From assembly GCA_003210095.1 (NCBI GenBank), contig QCNP01000001.1, positions 480,001 through 544,000 on the forward strand: a DNA stretch of 64,000 nt, in the 5' to 3' direction. This document shows, one piece after another, positions 48,384 to 57,593 of the stretch (the stretch's first letter is position 1; each line of letters opens with the position of its first letter). The stretch is from Pelagibacteraceae bacterium AG-426-E17 (GTDB lineage Bacteria; Pseudomonadota; Alphaproteobacteria; Pelagibacterales; Pelagibacteraceae). The notes beneath the pieces are model-generated. The model searched no databases. It was not told the origin of the DNA and saw only the letters and a list, made by a program, of their open reading frames with translations. Both the position numbers and the translations under genes were made by a program.

Positions 48384-49247
48384 TTAATGTTTCCACCTAT
48401 TATGTGTCCAAATCCATTGATCTGGGTTTAAAGATATTTTATTTTCCAACCATAAATTTAATTTATTTGTAATATTCTCTGTAGTTTCATTCTTTTCAAA
48501 AGAAATAGGTTCATCAAAAACTATATTAAAATAATGATTTTTTGATCTTTGAATATACACAGGTTGAACTTTACAATTAAATTTTTTAACAAATTGTGCG
48601 GGTATAGTAGTGGTAAATGCTTTTTTGCCAAAGAATTTGACATCCAATCCCTCCGATACTCTTTGGTCAATCATTATTGCAAGACTTGATCCATTTTTAA
48701 AATTAGCAAGGCTAAATTTTACACCTTGCAAGCCCTTTGGAATTTGTTTTTTACATATAAATTTTTTTCTTAGATACTCCATCACTACATTTAGAAATTT
48801 ATTGTTTAGTGGTCTATAAATTGCAGTTAAGTCTATTCCCTCTCTTTCAATGATCATAGCCATTAATTCAAAATTACTGAAATGAGCAGATATGAAGACC
48901 ACAGGTTTTTTTTCTAATTTTATTTGATTAAGATTATTTAAACCTTCTACTTTCAAAAATTTTTCATACTTATTTTTTCTAAATGATGGAATAAATACGT
49001 ATTCTGCAAAAATTCTTCCATAATTACCCCACATTTCATTTATTAGCACTCTTAACTTGTTATCGTCTATACTTGGATTAAACTTTCTAAAGTTTTCTTC
49101 AACAATTTTTTTGGATCTAAATTTCGGACCAAGTTTTTTTCCTAAAAAACAACCCAGGTTTGAAGCATTTTTATATCCAATTAATTTAAAAATCGCAAAA
49201 AAAATTGTAATAAAAATAAATTGAAAAAAATAAATTATGTTTTTCAT
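48384..49247 (-). CDS. LpxL/HtrB-like lipid A acyltransferase
   Basis: 287 residues. One N-terminal membrane helix (about 5-25), then the acyltransferase site SAHFSNFELMA (H-x4-E) and IYRPLNNKF. It should add a secondary acyl chain to Kdo2-lipid IVA, completing lipid A. The lipid A context (lpxK, waaA, msbA upstream on the same strand) supports this over a general lysophospholipid acyltransferase. It overlaps lpxK by 4 bases. Confidence 0.88.
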   Translation of the reverse strand: MKNIIYFFQFIFITIFFAIFKLIGYKNASNLGCFLGKKLGPKFRSKKIVEENFRKFNPSIDDNKLRVLINEMWGNYGRIFAEYVFIPSFRKNKYEKFLKVEGLNNLNQIKLEKKPVVFISAHFSNFELMAMIIEREGIDLTAIYRPLNNKFLNVVMEYLRKKFICKKQIPKGLQGVKFSLANFKNGSSLAIMIDQRVSEGLDVKFFGKKAFTTTIPAQFVKKFNCKVQPVYIQRSKNHYFNIVFDEPISFEKNETTENITNKLNLWLENKISLNPDQWIWTHNRWKH

Positions 49248-50182
49248 ATGAAACTTTTGATAAATTTTCTAAATTTTGATATTTCCAATATTTCTAAATT
49301 AATTTTCAAAAATTGTATATCTTTTCTATATTCTTTTTTAATTCTACAAAAGTCCTTTTCTGTTGTTAAGATTTTCAAATTATTCATTTTTGCTTTTCTT
49401 TTTATTTTTTGAATATCTGATAAACTATAAATATAATGATCAGGGAAAATAATATTCATTTCAAAGTTTATACCATATTTTTTTAATGTGTTTTTAAAGC
49501 TATCAGGATTTCCTATTCCACTAAAAATTAGAAAGTTTTGTTTTTTTAAGTGCTTAGCATTTTTTGCTGCATAAATACCTCTAAAAATTTTAATATTTGA
49601 TTTTATTGTTTTTAAATAGTTTGAAAACTTTTTAATCTTATTATTTTTTTCTCCATTAATAAATACAGCATCATAATTTTTAATATTATTAATTCTTTCT
49701 CTTAATGGTCCCGATGGAATTCTTAATTGATTACCAGCTAGATTATTTGAATTAAAACAAGCAATTTTTAAATCATAATCTATACTATAATCTTGAAGCC
49801 CATCGTCAAATACAGCAATTTTAAATTTTTTTTTTAAGGCTATATCTAATGAGTTCAATCTATTTTTTTCAAAAATAACTTCATTATTTTTTTCCAATAA
49901 AATTTTTTCGTCAAAATGACTTAGATATTTTTTTTTTATTATTACTGTGTTTTTTTTCTTTTTTAATTCATTAGCTAAAAATTCGGTCAAGGGTGTTTTA
50001 CCAGTTCCACCTATATAGATATTTCCAACGCAGATTGTCTTAATCTTTTTGAAACTGACTTTCTTTTTAAAACATCCTAGAAAAAATGTTCTTAAATCTA
50101 TAATAAAGGTGAGAGGATATAAAAGTATTGAAAATAAAGATAATTTTCTGTTATCCCAAAATTTAGGCTTCATTAGTATCAT
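49244..50182 (-). CDS. lpxK: tetraacyldisaccharide 4'-kinase
   Basis: Phosphorylates the 4' position of lipid A disaccharide. 312 residues. An N-terminal membrane-associated helix precedes the Walker A GNIYIGGTGKTPLTE, and VFDDGLQDYSIDYDLKI is the family motif. LRERINNIKNYD and TTEKDFCRI follow in the second half. It is one base upstream-adjacent to waaA. Confidence 0.95.
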   Translation of the reverse strand: MILMKPKFWDNRKLSLFSILLYPLTFIIDLRTFFLGCFKKKVSFKKIKTICVGNIYIGGTGKTPLTEFLANELKKKKNTVIIKKKYLSHFDEKILLEKNNEVIFEKNRLNSLDIALKKKFKIAVFDDGLQDYSIDYDLKIACFNSNNLAGNQLRIPSGPLRERINNIKNYDAVFINGEKNNKIKKFSNYLKTIKSNIKIFRGIYAAKNAKHLKKQNFLIFSGIGNPDSFKNTLKKYGINFEMNIIFPDHYIYSLSDIQKIKRKAKMNNLKILTTEKDFCRIKKEYRKDIQFLKINLEILEISKFRKFIKSFI

Positions 50183-51418
50183 TTATATAAAATTACGGAT
50201 CTCGTTGAAGTAGTTTGCTAAAATTAAGTTTCCAATTTTTTTAAATTTTTTTATTTGTTTTTTATTATTATTTTTCCCCTTAAGTAATTTAATAATTCTT
50301 TTATATAAATGTTTTTCGTTATTTACTTTAAATGACATTTTTTTTGCTGATAACATTGTGAATATTTCTTTAAAATTTTCTATATGCTTTCCATGAACTA
50401 CCTGACAACCTAGCCTAATTGCCTCTAAAGGATTTTGACCACCTTTTGGTACCATAGACCCCCCTATAAAAACTAATTTGCTTACATTGTAAAATGATTT
50501 ACTTTCACCATATACATCAACAAGAAATATATCAGTATTTTTTTTTACAGTTTGATTTGAGGTAAATGAAATAGTATTTAATTTTTTATCTTTTAATAAT
50601 TGTAGTATTTTTTCTGATCTTTCAATATGTCTAGGTATTATTATAGTTATTATATTTTTTATTTTATTTTTAATTTTCAAATGTAAATTTGCAATAATTT
50701 CCTCTTCATTATGATGGGTACTTGCAGCACAGAATACAATTCTTTTTTTAAAAATCTTTGAATAAATATTCAATTTATTAAATTTTTCTGTTTCAGAATA
50801 TTTAAGATTTCCGATATATTTAATTTTTTTTACATTCAGTTTTTTTAAATAATAAATTGTTTCTTTGTTTTGGGGAAAAACGTAGTCAAATTTGTTAAAA
50901 ATCTTTGTGGCAGTATCTTTATATTTGTACCATTGTCTAAAGGATTTTTTACTTACTCTTGCATTTAAAAGAACAATTTTAATGTTTTTTTTGTTAATGC
51001 TATTGATCATTTCTGGCCATATTTCTGATTCAATAAAAAAAGCGGCGGAAGGTTTCCAGTAATTTAAAAATCTGTTTACTATAATTGGATTATCTATTGG
51101 ATAAAATTGATGAAAAGTTTTCTTAAATTTAAATTTATCAAATAATTTAGAAGAACTTAAGGTGCTTGTAGTTACTAAAATATTATCAATTTTTTTTAAA
51201 TTTTCTAATTTTTCAATTATAGGTATAATACTTAAAAATTCTCCTACACTTGAACAATGGAACCATATCAAATTACCTGGTAATCTTTTTCTTGCAAGAA
51301 GGGAGAATTTTTCAAGAAACCTACGTGGATTTTCTTTTTTTTTAATTATTCTTGTTATTATTATGATTGGTGAAAGTATAATAACAACTAAAACAAAAAA
51401 ATTGTAAATAAGTCTCAT
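50183..51418 (-). CDS. waaA: Kdo transferase
   Basis: Transfers Kdo residues from CMP-Kdo to lipid IVA. 411 residues. A membrane helix near the N-terminus (about 4-22), WFHCSSVGEFLS (glutamate base) and LVTTSTLSSSK in the N-terminal domain; CAASTHHNEEEIIANLH, IIPRHIERSEKI, and FIGGSMVPKGGQNPLEA in the C-terminal domain. It sits between lpxK and msbA with 1-base spacing or overlap. Whether it adds one or two Kdo cannot be read. Confidence 0.94.
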   Translation of the reverse strand: MRLIYNFFVLVVIILSPIIIITRIIKKKENPRRFLEKFSLLARKRLPGNLIWFHCSSVGEFLSIIPIIEKLENLKKIDNILVTTSTLSSSKLFDKFKFKKTFHQFYPIDNPIIVNRFLNYWKPSAAFFIESEIWPEMINSINKKNIKIVLLNARVSKKSFRQWYKYKDTATKIFNKFDYVFPQNKETIYYLKKLNVKKIKYIGNLKYSETEKFNKLNIYSKIFKKRIVFCAASTHHNEEEIIANLHLKIKNKIKNIITIIIPRHIERSEKILQLLKDKKLNTISFTSNQTVKKNTDIFLVDVYGESKSFYNVSKLVFIGGSMVPKGGQNPLEAIRLGCQVVHGKHIENFKEIFTMLSAKKMSFKVNNEKHLYKRIIKLLKGKNNNKKQIKKFKKIGNLILANYFNEIRNFI

Positions 51419-53157
51419 CAGTTTTTTTGAACTTGTTTTTCATAAAAATTTTTATAAATCACAGAACTTTTAATTAGTTCATCATGTGTTCCATGGCCTG
51501 CAATCTCTCCTTGATTGACTACATAAATTTTGTGAGAATTAAGGATAGTAGAAAGTCTGTGAGCTATAACCAAGGTAGTTTTTCCTTGTATCAAATAATT
51601 TAATGCCTCCTGTATTTTTTTTTCAGTTTCTGCATCTAATGCTGAGGTTGCTTCGTCTAGTAAAATAATTTTACTTCTTTTTAAGAGAGCTCGAGCAATT
51701 GACAATCTTTGTTTTTCTCCACCAGATAGTCTAATTCCATTTTCTCCAATCAATGTGTCATATTTTTTTGGGAGTAAATCTATAAATTCATCAGAAAATG
51801 ATAGTTTTGTTGCCTCTTTAATTTCTTCCTCAGAAGCATTTAAATTAGCATATTTAATATTATTGAAAACAGTATCATCAAATAATGTAGTCTCCTGACT
51901 TACTAGAGATATGTTCTTTCGAAGTGAAGATAAATTTTTTTCCTTGATTGATTGATCGTCAATTTTTATACATCCATCTACGCAATCATAAAATCGAGGT
52001 ATTAAGTTCAAAATTGTTGATTTACCCGCACCGCTATGACCTACTAAAGAGGTCATTTTTCCACCTTGTATATTAAGATTTATGCTTTTTAAAATCTTTC
52101 TTTCAGCATGGTCATAGTTAAAACTAACATTTTCAAATTTTATTGTACCATCTATAATTTTCATATCATCTAGCTTGAGGTTATTGAAAATTTTTGGTTT
52201 TTCGTCAATTATCGGAAGAATACGCCTTGCACCAGCAAGTCCTTGATTAATTATAAGATTTAAAGTCGCAAGTGATCTTACTGGTTGGTAAGCCAACATC
52301 ATCGCTGCTAAAAAAGAAAAAAAGTTGTTCACAGCAAGCTCTTCCTTAATTATTAAATTTCCAGAGTAATAAATTAGTATAGCAATCATAATGCCGGTTA
52401 GTGCTTCCATTATAGGAGAAGATCTTGAGAAAATAAGTTGCTGTTTTTTTTGTTTTTCTTTTACATCATCCAATGCTTTATCTGCTCTAGAGGTTTCGTA
52501 AACTTCTTTCTGGAAAATCTGAATTAATTTATGATTTTTGAAAATCTCCATTAAATAAGTATTTAAGACTCCCACTTTTTCCATTGACTGTGTTGTGATT
52601 TTACTTATTCTTTTACCAAGTAACCTTGCAAAAAAACTTGCCAGCGGAATCATTATAATTGCAATTATTGATAGCTTCCAATTTTGATAAAGCATAACTC
52701 CCATTAAACCTGTCAAAGTTAAAGAATCTTTAAAAAGATTTAATAAAGCAACACTAACAAGTCCAGTCATATTATTTACATCATTAATTATATTAGTAAT
52801 TATTCTACCAGAGTGTTTTTTTTGAATAAAATCAGTATCTGCCTTTATTAAATTCTCCATCATATCCATTTGAATTTTTTTTCTAACCTCTTCAGAAACA
52901 TCAATCATTATTGCTTTAGCCCAATATAGAGATAATCCTTTAGATGCAAATGCCACCACTATTAATGCAGGTATTATGATTATTAAACTTTGATCTTTTT
53001 CAATAAAAAGTTTCTCTATAGCTGGATCAAGCAAATATGCAATTGAGGATGTACTGCCAGCCAATATTAGAGTAAAGAAAAGTGCAATAAAAATCTTAGG
53101 AATATATTTTTTGGTATAAACATTGAACAGCCTTTTTAGTATATCAGTGTTAGACAT
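51418..53157 (-). CDS. msbA: MsbA-like lipid A ABC exporter
   Basis: 579 residues from the ATG at 53157; an upstream TTG (53175) would overlap ubiA. Six membrane helices (about 1-300), then the nucleotide-binding domain with Walker A GHSGAGKSTILN, signature LSGGEKQRLSIARAL, Walker B IILLDEATSALD and switch IAHRLSTI. The position beside waaA, lpxK and lpxL supports flipping of core-lipid A across the inner membrane rather than drug export. Confidence 0.92.
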   Translation of the reverse strand: MSNTDILKRLFNVYTKKYIPKIFIALFFTLILAGSTSSIAYLLDPAIEKLFIEKDQSLIIIIPALIVVAFASKGLSLYWAKAIMIDVSEEVRKKIQMDMMENLIKADTDFIQKKHSGRIITNIINDVNNMTGLVSVALLNLFKDSLTLTGLMGVMLYQNWKLSIIAIIMIPLASFFARLLGKRISKITTQSMEKVGVLNTYLMEIFKNHKLIQIFQKEVYETSRADKALDDVKEKQKKQQLIFSRSSPIMEALTGIMIAILIYYSGNLIIKEELAVNNFFSFLAAMMLAYQPVRSLATLNLIINQGLAGARRILPIIDEKPKIFNNLKLDDMKIIDGTIKFENVSFNYDHAERKILKSINLNIQGGKMTSLVGHSGAGKSTILNLIPRFYDCVDGCIKIDDQSIKEKNLSSLRKNISLVSQETTLFDDTVFNNIKYANLNASEEEIKEATKLSFSDEFIDLLPKKYDTLIGENGIRLSGGEKQRLSIARALLKRSKIILLDEATSALDAETEKKIQEALNYLIQGKTTLVIAHRLSTILNSHKIYVVNQGEIAGHGTHDELIKSSVIYKNFYEKQVQKN

Positions 53158-53158
53158 A

Positions 53159-54025
53159 TTAGAAGCCTTTACCAACTAAGATATTTAAAAAGATTAAAAA
53201 ACCTAAAAAATTGTTACTCCTGAATTTTTTAAGACAAATTTTAGGTAAAGAAATATCAAGACTAATGCTTTGAAAATATATTAAATGAAAAGATATAAAT
53301 AATAATCCTATGAAATATAACAATTTAAAATCCATAACAATTCCTGTAACAACTTGCATGAATATAAAAATCAAATAACATATCGTAATAAATATTTTAG
53401 GATTCTTTTTAAATTTTATTGAGGTTGATTTTACTCCTATAATTTCATCATCTTTAATATCTTGGTAGCCATAAATAGTGTCGTATCCTAATGTCCAAAA
53501 TATGGCTCCTATATAGAAAATTATAGGAATGTAACTAAACTCATTATTTATTGAAAACCAAGCCATTATTAACCCGTAATTAAAAGTTAAACCTAGAAAT
53601 AATTGTGGCCAATATGTAAATCTTTTCATTAATGGATAGGTAAATGCAAATGGCATTGAAATTAATCCTAAAATTATCGTCACAAAATTGAATTGAACTA
53701 ATATCAAGAATGCAATTAAACAAAGTATCGAGCTATAAAACAATGCTAAGAATACAGAAACTTTTCCTGATGCTATTGGTCTTGATTTCGTTCTTTCAAC
53801 TAATATATCGTATTTTCTATCTAAAATATCATTAACAATACATCCAGCAGATCTCATTAGTATGGACCCAAAAAAAAATAAAACAATATGTTTAAAATAT
53901 AAATAATTTGTACCGCTAAAATTATTTGATAATGTTAATCCCCACAAGCAAGGCCAAAATAAAAGCATAAAACCTATTGGCTGTTTAAACCTAATTAAAT
54001 CTAAAAAAAGTTTTAAATTTCTCAT
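53159..54025 (-). CDS. ubiA: 4-hydroxybenzoate polyprenyltransferase
   Basis: Attaches the polyprenyl tail to 4-hydroxybenzoate in ubiquinone synthesis. 288 residues, about eight membrane helices. The first Asp-rich motif is VNDILDRKYDILVERTKSRP, the second DTIYGYQDIKDDEIIGVKS. FLGLTFNYGLIMAWF is also family-typical. It ends one base before the msbA ATG and diverges from the DUF2721 gene. It supplies quinone for the respiratory chain encoded to the right. Confidence 0.93.
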   Translation of the reverse strand: MRNLKLFLDLIRFKQPIGFMLLFWPCLWGLTLSNNFSGTNYLYFKHIVLFFFGSILMRSAGCIVNDILDRKYDILVERTKSRPIASGKVSVFLALFYSSILCLIAFLILVQFNFVTIILGLISMPFAFTYPLMKRFTYWPQLFLGLTFNYGLIMAWFSINNEFSYIPIIFYIGAIFWTLGYDTIYGYQDIKDDEIIGVKSTSIKFKKNPKIFITICYLIFIFMQVVTGIVMDFKLLYFIGLLFISFHLIYFQSISLDISLPKICLKKFRSNNFLGFLIFLNILVGKGF

Positions 54026-54077
54026 TATAATTTACTTGTAAATAACAAAGCATCGATTCATAATCAAACTGATTCGT

Positions 54078-54485
54078 ATGGATATTGATTATACAGTCAC
54101 TGCTTTGATGTTTCCTGCAATACCACTTATAATGGGAGTATACAGTAATAGGTTTCACACACTAAGCAATCTTATTAGAAAAATTCATGATGAACACGTT
54201 TTTGAAAAACATACTCCGCCTGAATGGAAAGATCAGCTTAAAAATTTAAACAACAGAATTAATGTATTAAAATATACCATTATGTTTTCTGCATTTGGTT
54301 TTTTATTCAATATGTTGACTGTATTTGCTTTGTACTTAGAAAAAATATTTGTAGCTAGAATAATTTTTGGCTCATGCTGTTTATCAATGATGATATCTAT
54401 TGTTTTTTTTATAAGAGAAATTCAAATTTCTACTAAAGCTCTAAAACTTCATATGTCAGATATGGATGTTCAGTTTAAGGAATGA
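54078..54485 (+). CDS. DUF2721 membrane protein
   Basis: 135 residues. The N-terminal helix DYTVTALMFPAIPLIMGVYSNRF, the cytosolic RIKxL-like stretch LSNLIRKIHDEH, then a helical pair VLKYTIMFSAFGFLFNMLTVFAL and RIIFGSCCLSMMISIVFFI make three membrane helices. This matches DUF2721, a family of unknown function. It overlaps the quinone reductase gene tail to tail by 11 bases. Confidence 0.8.
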   Translation: MDIDYTVTALMFPAIPLIMGVYSNRFHTLSNLIRKIHDEHVFEKHTPPEWKDQLKNLNNRINVLKYTIMFSAFGFLFNMLTVFALYLEKIFVARIIFGSCCLSMMISIVFFIREIQISTKALKLHMSDMDVQFKE

Positions 54486-55446
54486 TAATTGCTGGACCTA
54501 AAATTTTACGTCCTTCAAGATCTTTATGGGCTTCTATTGCATCCTTGAGATTATATTTTTTAAAAATTTTAACCTTAACTTTCCCTGATTTTACTTTTTC
54601 AAATAACGTTGCAGATGCTTCATCTAACTCTTCTCTGGTAGCTGTATAATGGGCTATACTTGGTCTAGTTAAATATAAACCTTTGGGAGCTATTAATTTT
54701 CCTACATCAACTGGATCAAGTTTGCCAGATGCATTACCAAAAGAAACCATCATTCCCCGCATTTTTAAACATCCTAAAGAATTTTCTAAAGTTACTTTCC
54801 CCACCCCGTCATATACTACTGGCAGCCCTTCATTGTTAGTAATTTCCATAACTCTATCTTTAAAATTTTCTTTTGAGTAATTTATCACTTCATCACAGCC
54901 ATATTTTTTAGCTAATTCTATTTTTTCATCAGACCCAACGGTCCCAATAATTTTACATCCTAAACTTTTTGCCCATTGACAAAATATTTGGCCAACTCCT
55001 CCTGCCGCAGCATGAAATAATATTGTTTGACCTTTTTTAACCTCATAAGTTTTGTGTAACAAATAAAAGGTTGTTAAGCCTTTTGTCATTAAACATGCAA
55101 CTATTTCAAGATCAATTCCTTCTGGAACTTTGACTAAATTTTTTGTTGGATAAACTCTGTGAGAAGAGTAAGAGCCTAATGGCGCAGCAGCATAAGCAAC
55201 TTTATCACCCTCTTTAAAATTTGAAACATCTGGTCCAACTTTTTCAATAACTCCTGCACCTTCTAAACCAATTCCTGAAGGTAGCGGTACAGGGTATAAA
55301 CCTGATCTATGGTAAGTATCTATAAAATTTAATCCTATTGCAGAGTGTTTAATTAGCACTTCACCACTCTTTGGATCTTCAAGTTTTAACTCTTTATATT
55401 CAAGAACTTCAGGGCCACCAGTTTTTGAAAAAGATACACTATGCAT
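54475..55446 (-). CDS. NADPH:quinone reductase-like MDR protein
   Basis: 323 residues of the zinc-free medium-chain dehydrogenase family (QOR type). GLNFIDTYHRSGLYPVPLPSG near the N-terminus, the NADPH site FHAAAGGVGQIFCQWAKSLG (about 144-163) and YDGVGKVTLENSL are diagnostic. No structural-zinc cysteines. It probably reduces quinones or reactive carbonyls. It abuts the pirin gene, with the two sharing one base. Confidence 0.9.
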   Translation of the reverse strand: MHSVSFSKTGGPEVLEYKELKLEDPKSGEVLIKHSAIGLNFIDTYHRSGLYPVPLPSGIGLEGAGVIEKVGPDVSNFKEGDKVAYAAAPLGSYSSHRVYPTKNLVKVPEGIDLEIVACLMTKGLTTFYLLHKTYEVKKGQTILFHAAAGGVGQIFCQWAKSLGCKIIGTVGSDEKIELAKKYGCDEVINYSKENFKDRVMEITNNEGLPVVYDGVGKVTLENSLGCLKMRGMMVSFGNASGKLDPVDVGKLIAPKGLYLTRPSIAHYTATREELDEASATLFEKVKSGKVKVKIFKKYNLKDAIEAHKDLEGRKILGPAIIIP

Positions 55447-56276
55447 TATTTAACAAATGTTCCATTATGGTAATCATTTACAGCATCTAATATTTCTTTT
55501 TTAGTGTTCATAACAAATGGACCACCTCTTGCTATTTTTTCATTTAAAGGTTTTCCGGATATGAGTAGAAATTTAGAGTCTGATGATGCTTTAACTTTTA
55601 AGTCTTTTCCATTATCAAGTAGTATCAATGTACTATCTTTAATTTTATCGTGCACTTTGCTCCCAATTTTTATTTCTCCATTAATTAAATATATAAAGGA
55701 ATTGTGTGTCTCAGGAATATCAAATTTAAACTCTTTATCTTTTTTAAGATCAACATCAAAGTAAATAGGTTCAATGTTATGACCCTTTACCGGACCTTCT
55801 GCTTTTTCAAATTTTCCAGCTATAGTTTTTACTTCCTTGTCTTGATCTTTATGGATGCTCATTTTATCTGCCTTAATATAAATATATTCAGGCTTACTCA
55901 TTTTTAGTTTGGCGGGCATATTTATCCATAACTGAAATCCATGAAGTTTTCCCTCTTTCATTGCTGGCATTTCAGAATGAATAATACCACTTCCGGTTTT
56001 CATCCACTGGACATCACCAGCAGTCATTTTCCCTTTGCCACCAGTACTGTCCTCATGCTCAAAATCCCCATTTAACATATATGTAACAGTTTCAATTCCT
56101 CTGTGTGGATGTGGAGGAAATCCTGCAACATAATCTTCACTATTTTCAGAACCAAATTCATCTAACATTAAGAATGGATCATAATAATTTGGCTCTACAC
56201 CAATACTTCTTTTTAGCTTCACACCAGCACCATCTGATGCATTAGATGGATTTATAATTTTGTTTACTTCAATCAT
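55446..56276 (-). CDS. pirin-like cupin protein
   Basis: 276 residues from the ATG at 56276; the open frame continues upstream into the DoxX gene, but only this start avoids overlap. The metal site is FPPHPHRGIETVTYMLNG and HEDSTGGKGKMTAGDVQWM with the three His and one Glu of the pirin N-terminal cupin. The GSGIIHSEMP segment follows. Bacterial pirins can act as quercetin dioxygenases or regulators; the role here is unknown, but neighbours suggest redox defence. Confidence 0.9.
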   Translation of the reverse strand: MIEVNKIINPSNASDGAGVKLKRSIGVEPNYYDPFLMLDEFGSENSEDYVAGFPPHPHRGIETVTYMLNGDFEHEDSTGGKGKMTAGDVQWMKTGSGIIHSEMPAMKEGKLHGFQLWINMPAKLKMSKPEYIYIKADKMSIHKDQDKEVKTIAGKFEKAEGPVKGHNIEPIYFDVDLKKDKEFKFDIPETHNSFIYLINGEIKIGSKVHDKIKDSTLILLDNGKDLKVKASSDSKFLLISGKPLNEKIARGGPFVMNTKKEILDAVNDYHNGTFVK

Positions 56277-56280
56277 AAGA

Positions 56281-56670
56281 TTAATTGTTTCCCTTAATAA
56301 CAAAATATAAACTTATCAGAAAGAGAAATATTTGCTCACTAGTAAAAAGTTTTGTTGTAAAAAACCAATCTGGATGACCAATAGCAAACACATTGATCAT
56401 TATAATTGTGATAGTAAAAGCACTTAATCTTGTAAGAAAATTTCCAATAGGTCCCTTTATAAATCCACTTACAATTAATAATATTCCAGATCCAACTTCT
56501 GATATAGCAACAACAGACGATAAAAGTGGCGATAAACCGAAATATTCTATTAATCCAGCTGGTGGTAAAGGGAATTTAAAATATCCATGTATAATAAATG
56601 CTACACCTAGACCCAATCTTAAAAACCAAGGTGCAATAAAATTTAATTTACTAAATAAGTTTTCCATCAT
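56281..56670 (-). CDS. DoxX-family membrane protein
   Basis: 129 residues with four membrane helices. The start NLFSKLNFIAPWFLRLGLGVAFIIHGYFK is the DoxX motif and SEVGSGILLIVSGF the second. DoxX-like proteins are linked to thiosulfate oxidation, carotenoid or oxidative-stress membrane functions in different bacteria; activity unproven here. It lies between the pirin and CDGSH genes with no gap. Confidence 0.85.
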   Translation of the reverse strand: MMENLFSKLNFIAPWFLRLGLGVAFIIHGYFKFPLPPAGLIEYFGLSPLLSSVVAISEVGSGILLIVSGFIKGPIGNFLTRLSAFTITIIMINVFAIGHPDWFFTTKLFTSEQIFLFLISLYFVIKGNN

Positions 56671-56907
56671 TTATTTGTTATGAGAACCATCACAAAATGG
56701 CTGATTTTTAGTTTGTTTACAAGCACAAAAAAATAATTTTTTTGTTACATCTGCTTTAAAAGTTATTGGTTTAAATTCGGTTCCTTTGTGTGAGCCATCA
56801 CACAATGGTTGTTTTGAACTTTTTCCACAGCTACACCAAAAATAAGATTTTCCTTCTTCAACTTGTAAAGCGATGGCACTATCTCCTGCTCTAATAGGTC
56901 TGTTCAT
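56671..56907 (-). CDS. double CDGSH-type iron-sulfur protein
   Basis: 78 residues with two mitoNEET-like [2Fe-2S] sites. The first is WCSCGKSSKQPLCDGSHKG (C-x-C-x8-C-x2-GSH), the second FFCACKQTKNQPFCDGSHNK. Each has three Cys and one His. Such small tandem CDGSH proteins bind labile clusters and act in redox or iron homeostasis. It is 3 bases after the HAD-like gene and directly adjacent to DoxX. Confidence 0.93.
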   Translation of the reverse strand: MNRPIRAGDSAIALQVEEGKSYFWCSCGKSSKQPLCDGSHKGTEFKPITFKADVTKKLFFCACKQTKNQPFCDGSHNK

Positions 56908-56910
56908 TTT

Positions 56911-57573
56911 TTAAATTAGTTTCAATAATCCATTAAGATTATTTATTTCATTATGAGGAATATAATCCAGTTTGTCAAAAATATTTTTGTTTCTGTTTAC
57001 CCAAATAGCATTGAGACCAAAATTTCCTGCACCGGAAACATCCCAAGTATTTGCACTTAAAAATGCAACTTCATTTTTTTCAACTTTATACTTTTTTATG
57101 GGAATATCATACACTTTTTCGTCTGGCTTATAAATTCCAACTTCTTCAATTGAAAATATATCATCAAACATTCTTTCAAGATTGTTACTTTTAATTAATT
57201 CATCTAAGAGATCGGGAGTGCCATTAGAAAGTATAGAAAGTTTATATTTTTTTTGTTTAAGATTTTTTAATACTTCTTTTACCTCTGGAAAAGTATTTAA
57301 AATTTTATAAAGATTTAATAACTCTGATCTCATATTAGGATCAATTTTAAATGCCAGCAAAGATTTATCTAAACTATCTTCTGTAACTTGCCAAAAGTCT
57401 TTATGTCTTTTCATCAAACTTCTTAACCAAGTATACTCTAACTGAGTGGTTCTCCAATAATTAGCAAAGCTTTCCCATTTATCTCCAATTTTTTCTTTAC
57501 ATTTTTCTGCTGCAGAATTTACATCAAAAAGAGTGCCATAAGCATCAAAAATTATTACCTTAATTTTTTTCAT
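56911..57573 (-). CDS. L-2-haloacid dehalogenase-like HAD protein
   Basis: 220 residues. Motif I is IIFDAYGTLFDVNSAAEKC (nucleophile Asp), the cap has WRTTQLEYTWLRSLMKRHKDF, motif II is SNGTPDLLDELI, motif III is IYKPDEKVYDIPIKKY and motif IV is FLSANTWDVSGAGNFG. These are typical of type II L-2-haloacid dehalogenases (DehII). Whether it truly dehalogenates is unknown; marine bacteria carry many such homologues. It is the first gene of the leftward run DoxX-pirin-quinone reductase. Confidence 0.87.
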   Translation of the reverse strand: MKKIKVIIFDAYGTLFDVNSAAEKCKEKIGDKWESFANYWRTTQLEYTWLRSLMKRHKDFWQVTEDSLDKSLLAFKIDPNMRSELLNLYKILNTFPEVKEVLKNLKQKKYKLSILSNGTPDLLDELIKSNNLERMFDDIFSIEEVGIYKPDEKVYDIPIKKYKVEKNEVAFLSANTWDVSGAGNFGLNAIWVNRNKNIFDKLDYIPHNEINNLNGLLKLI

Positions 57574-57593
57574 AAAAAGTTTAATATCTCACT

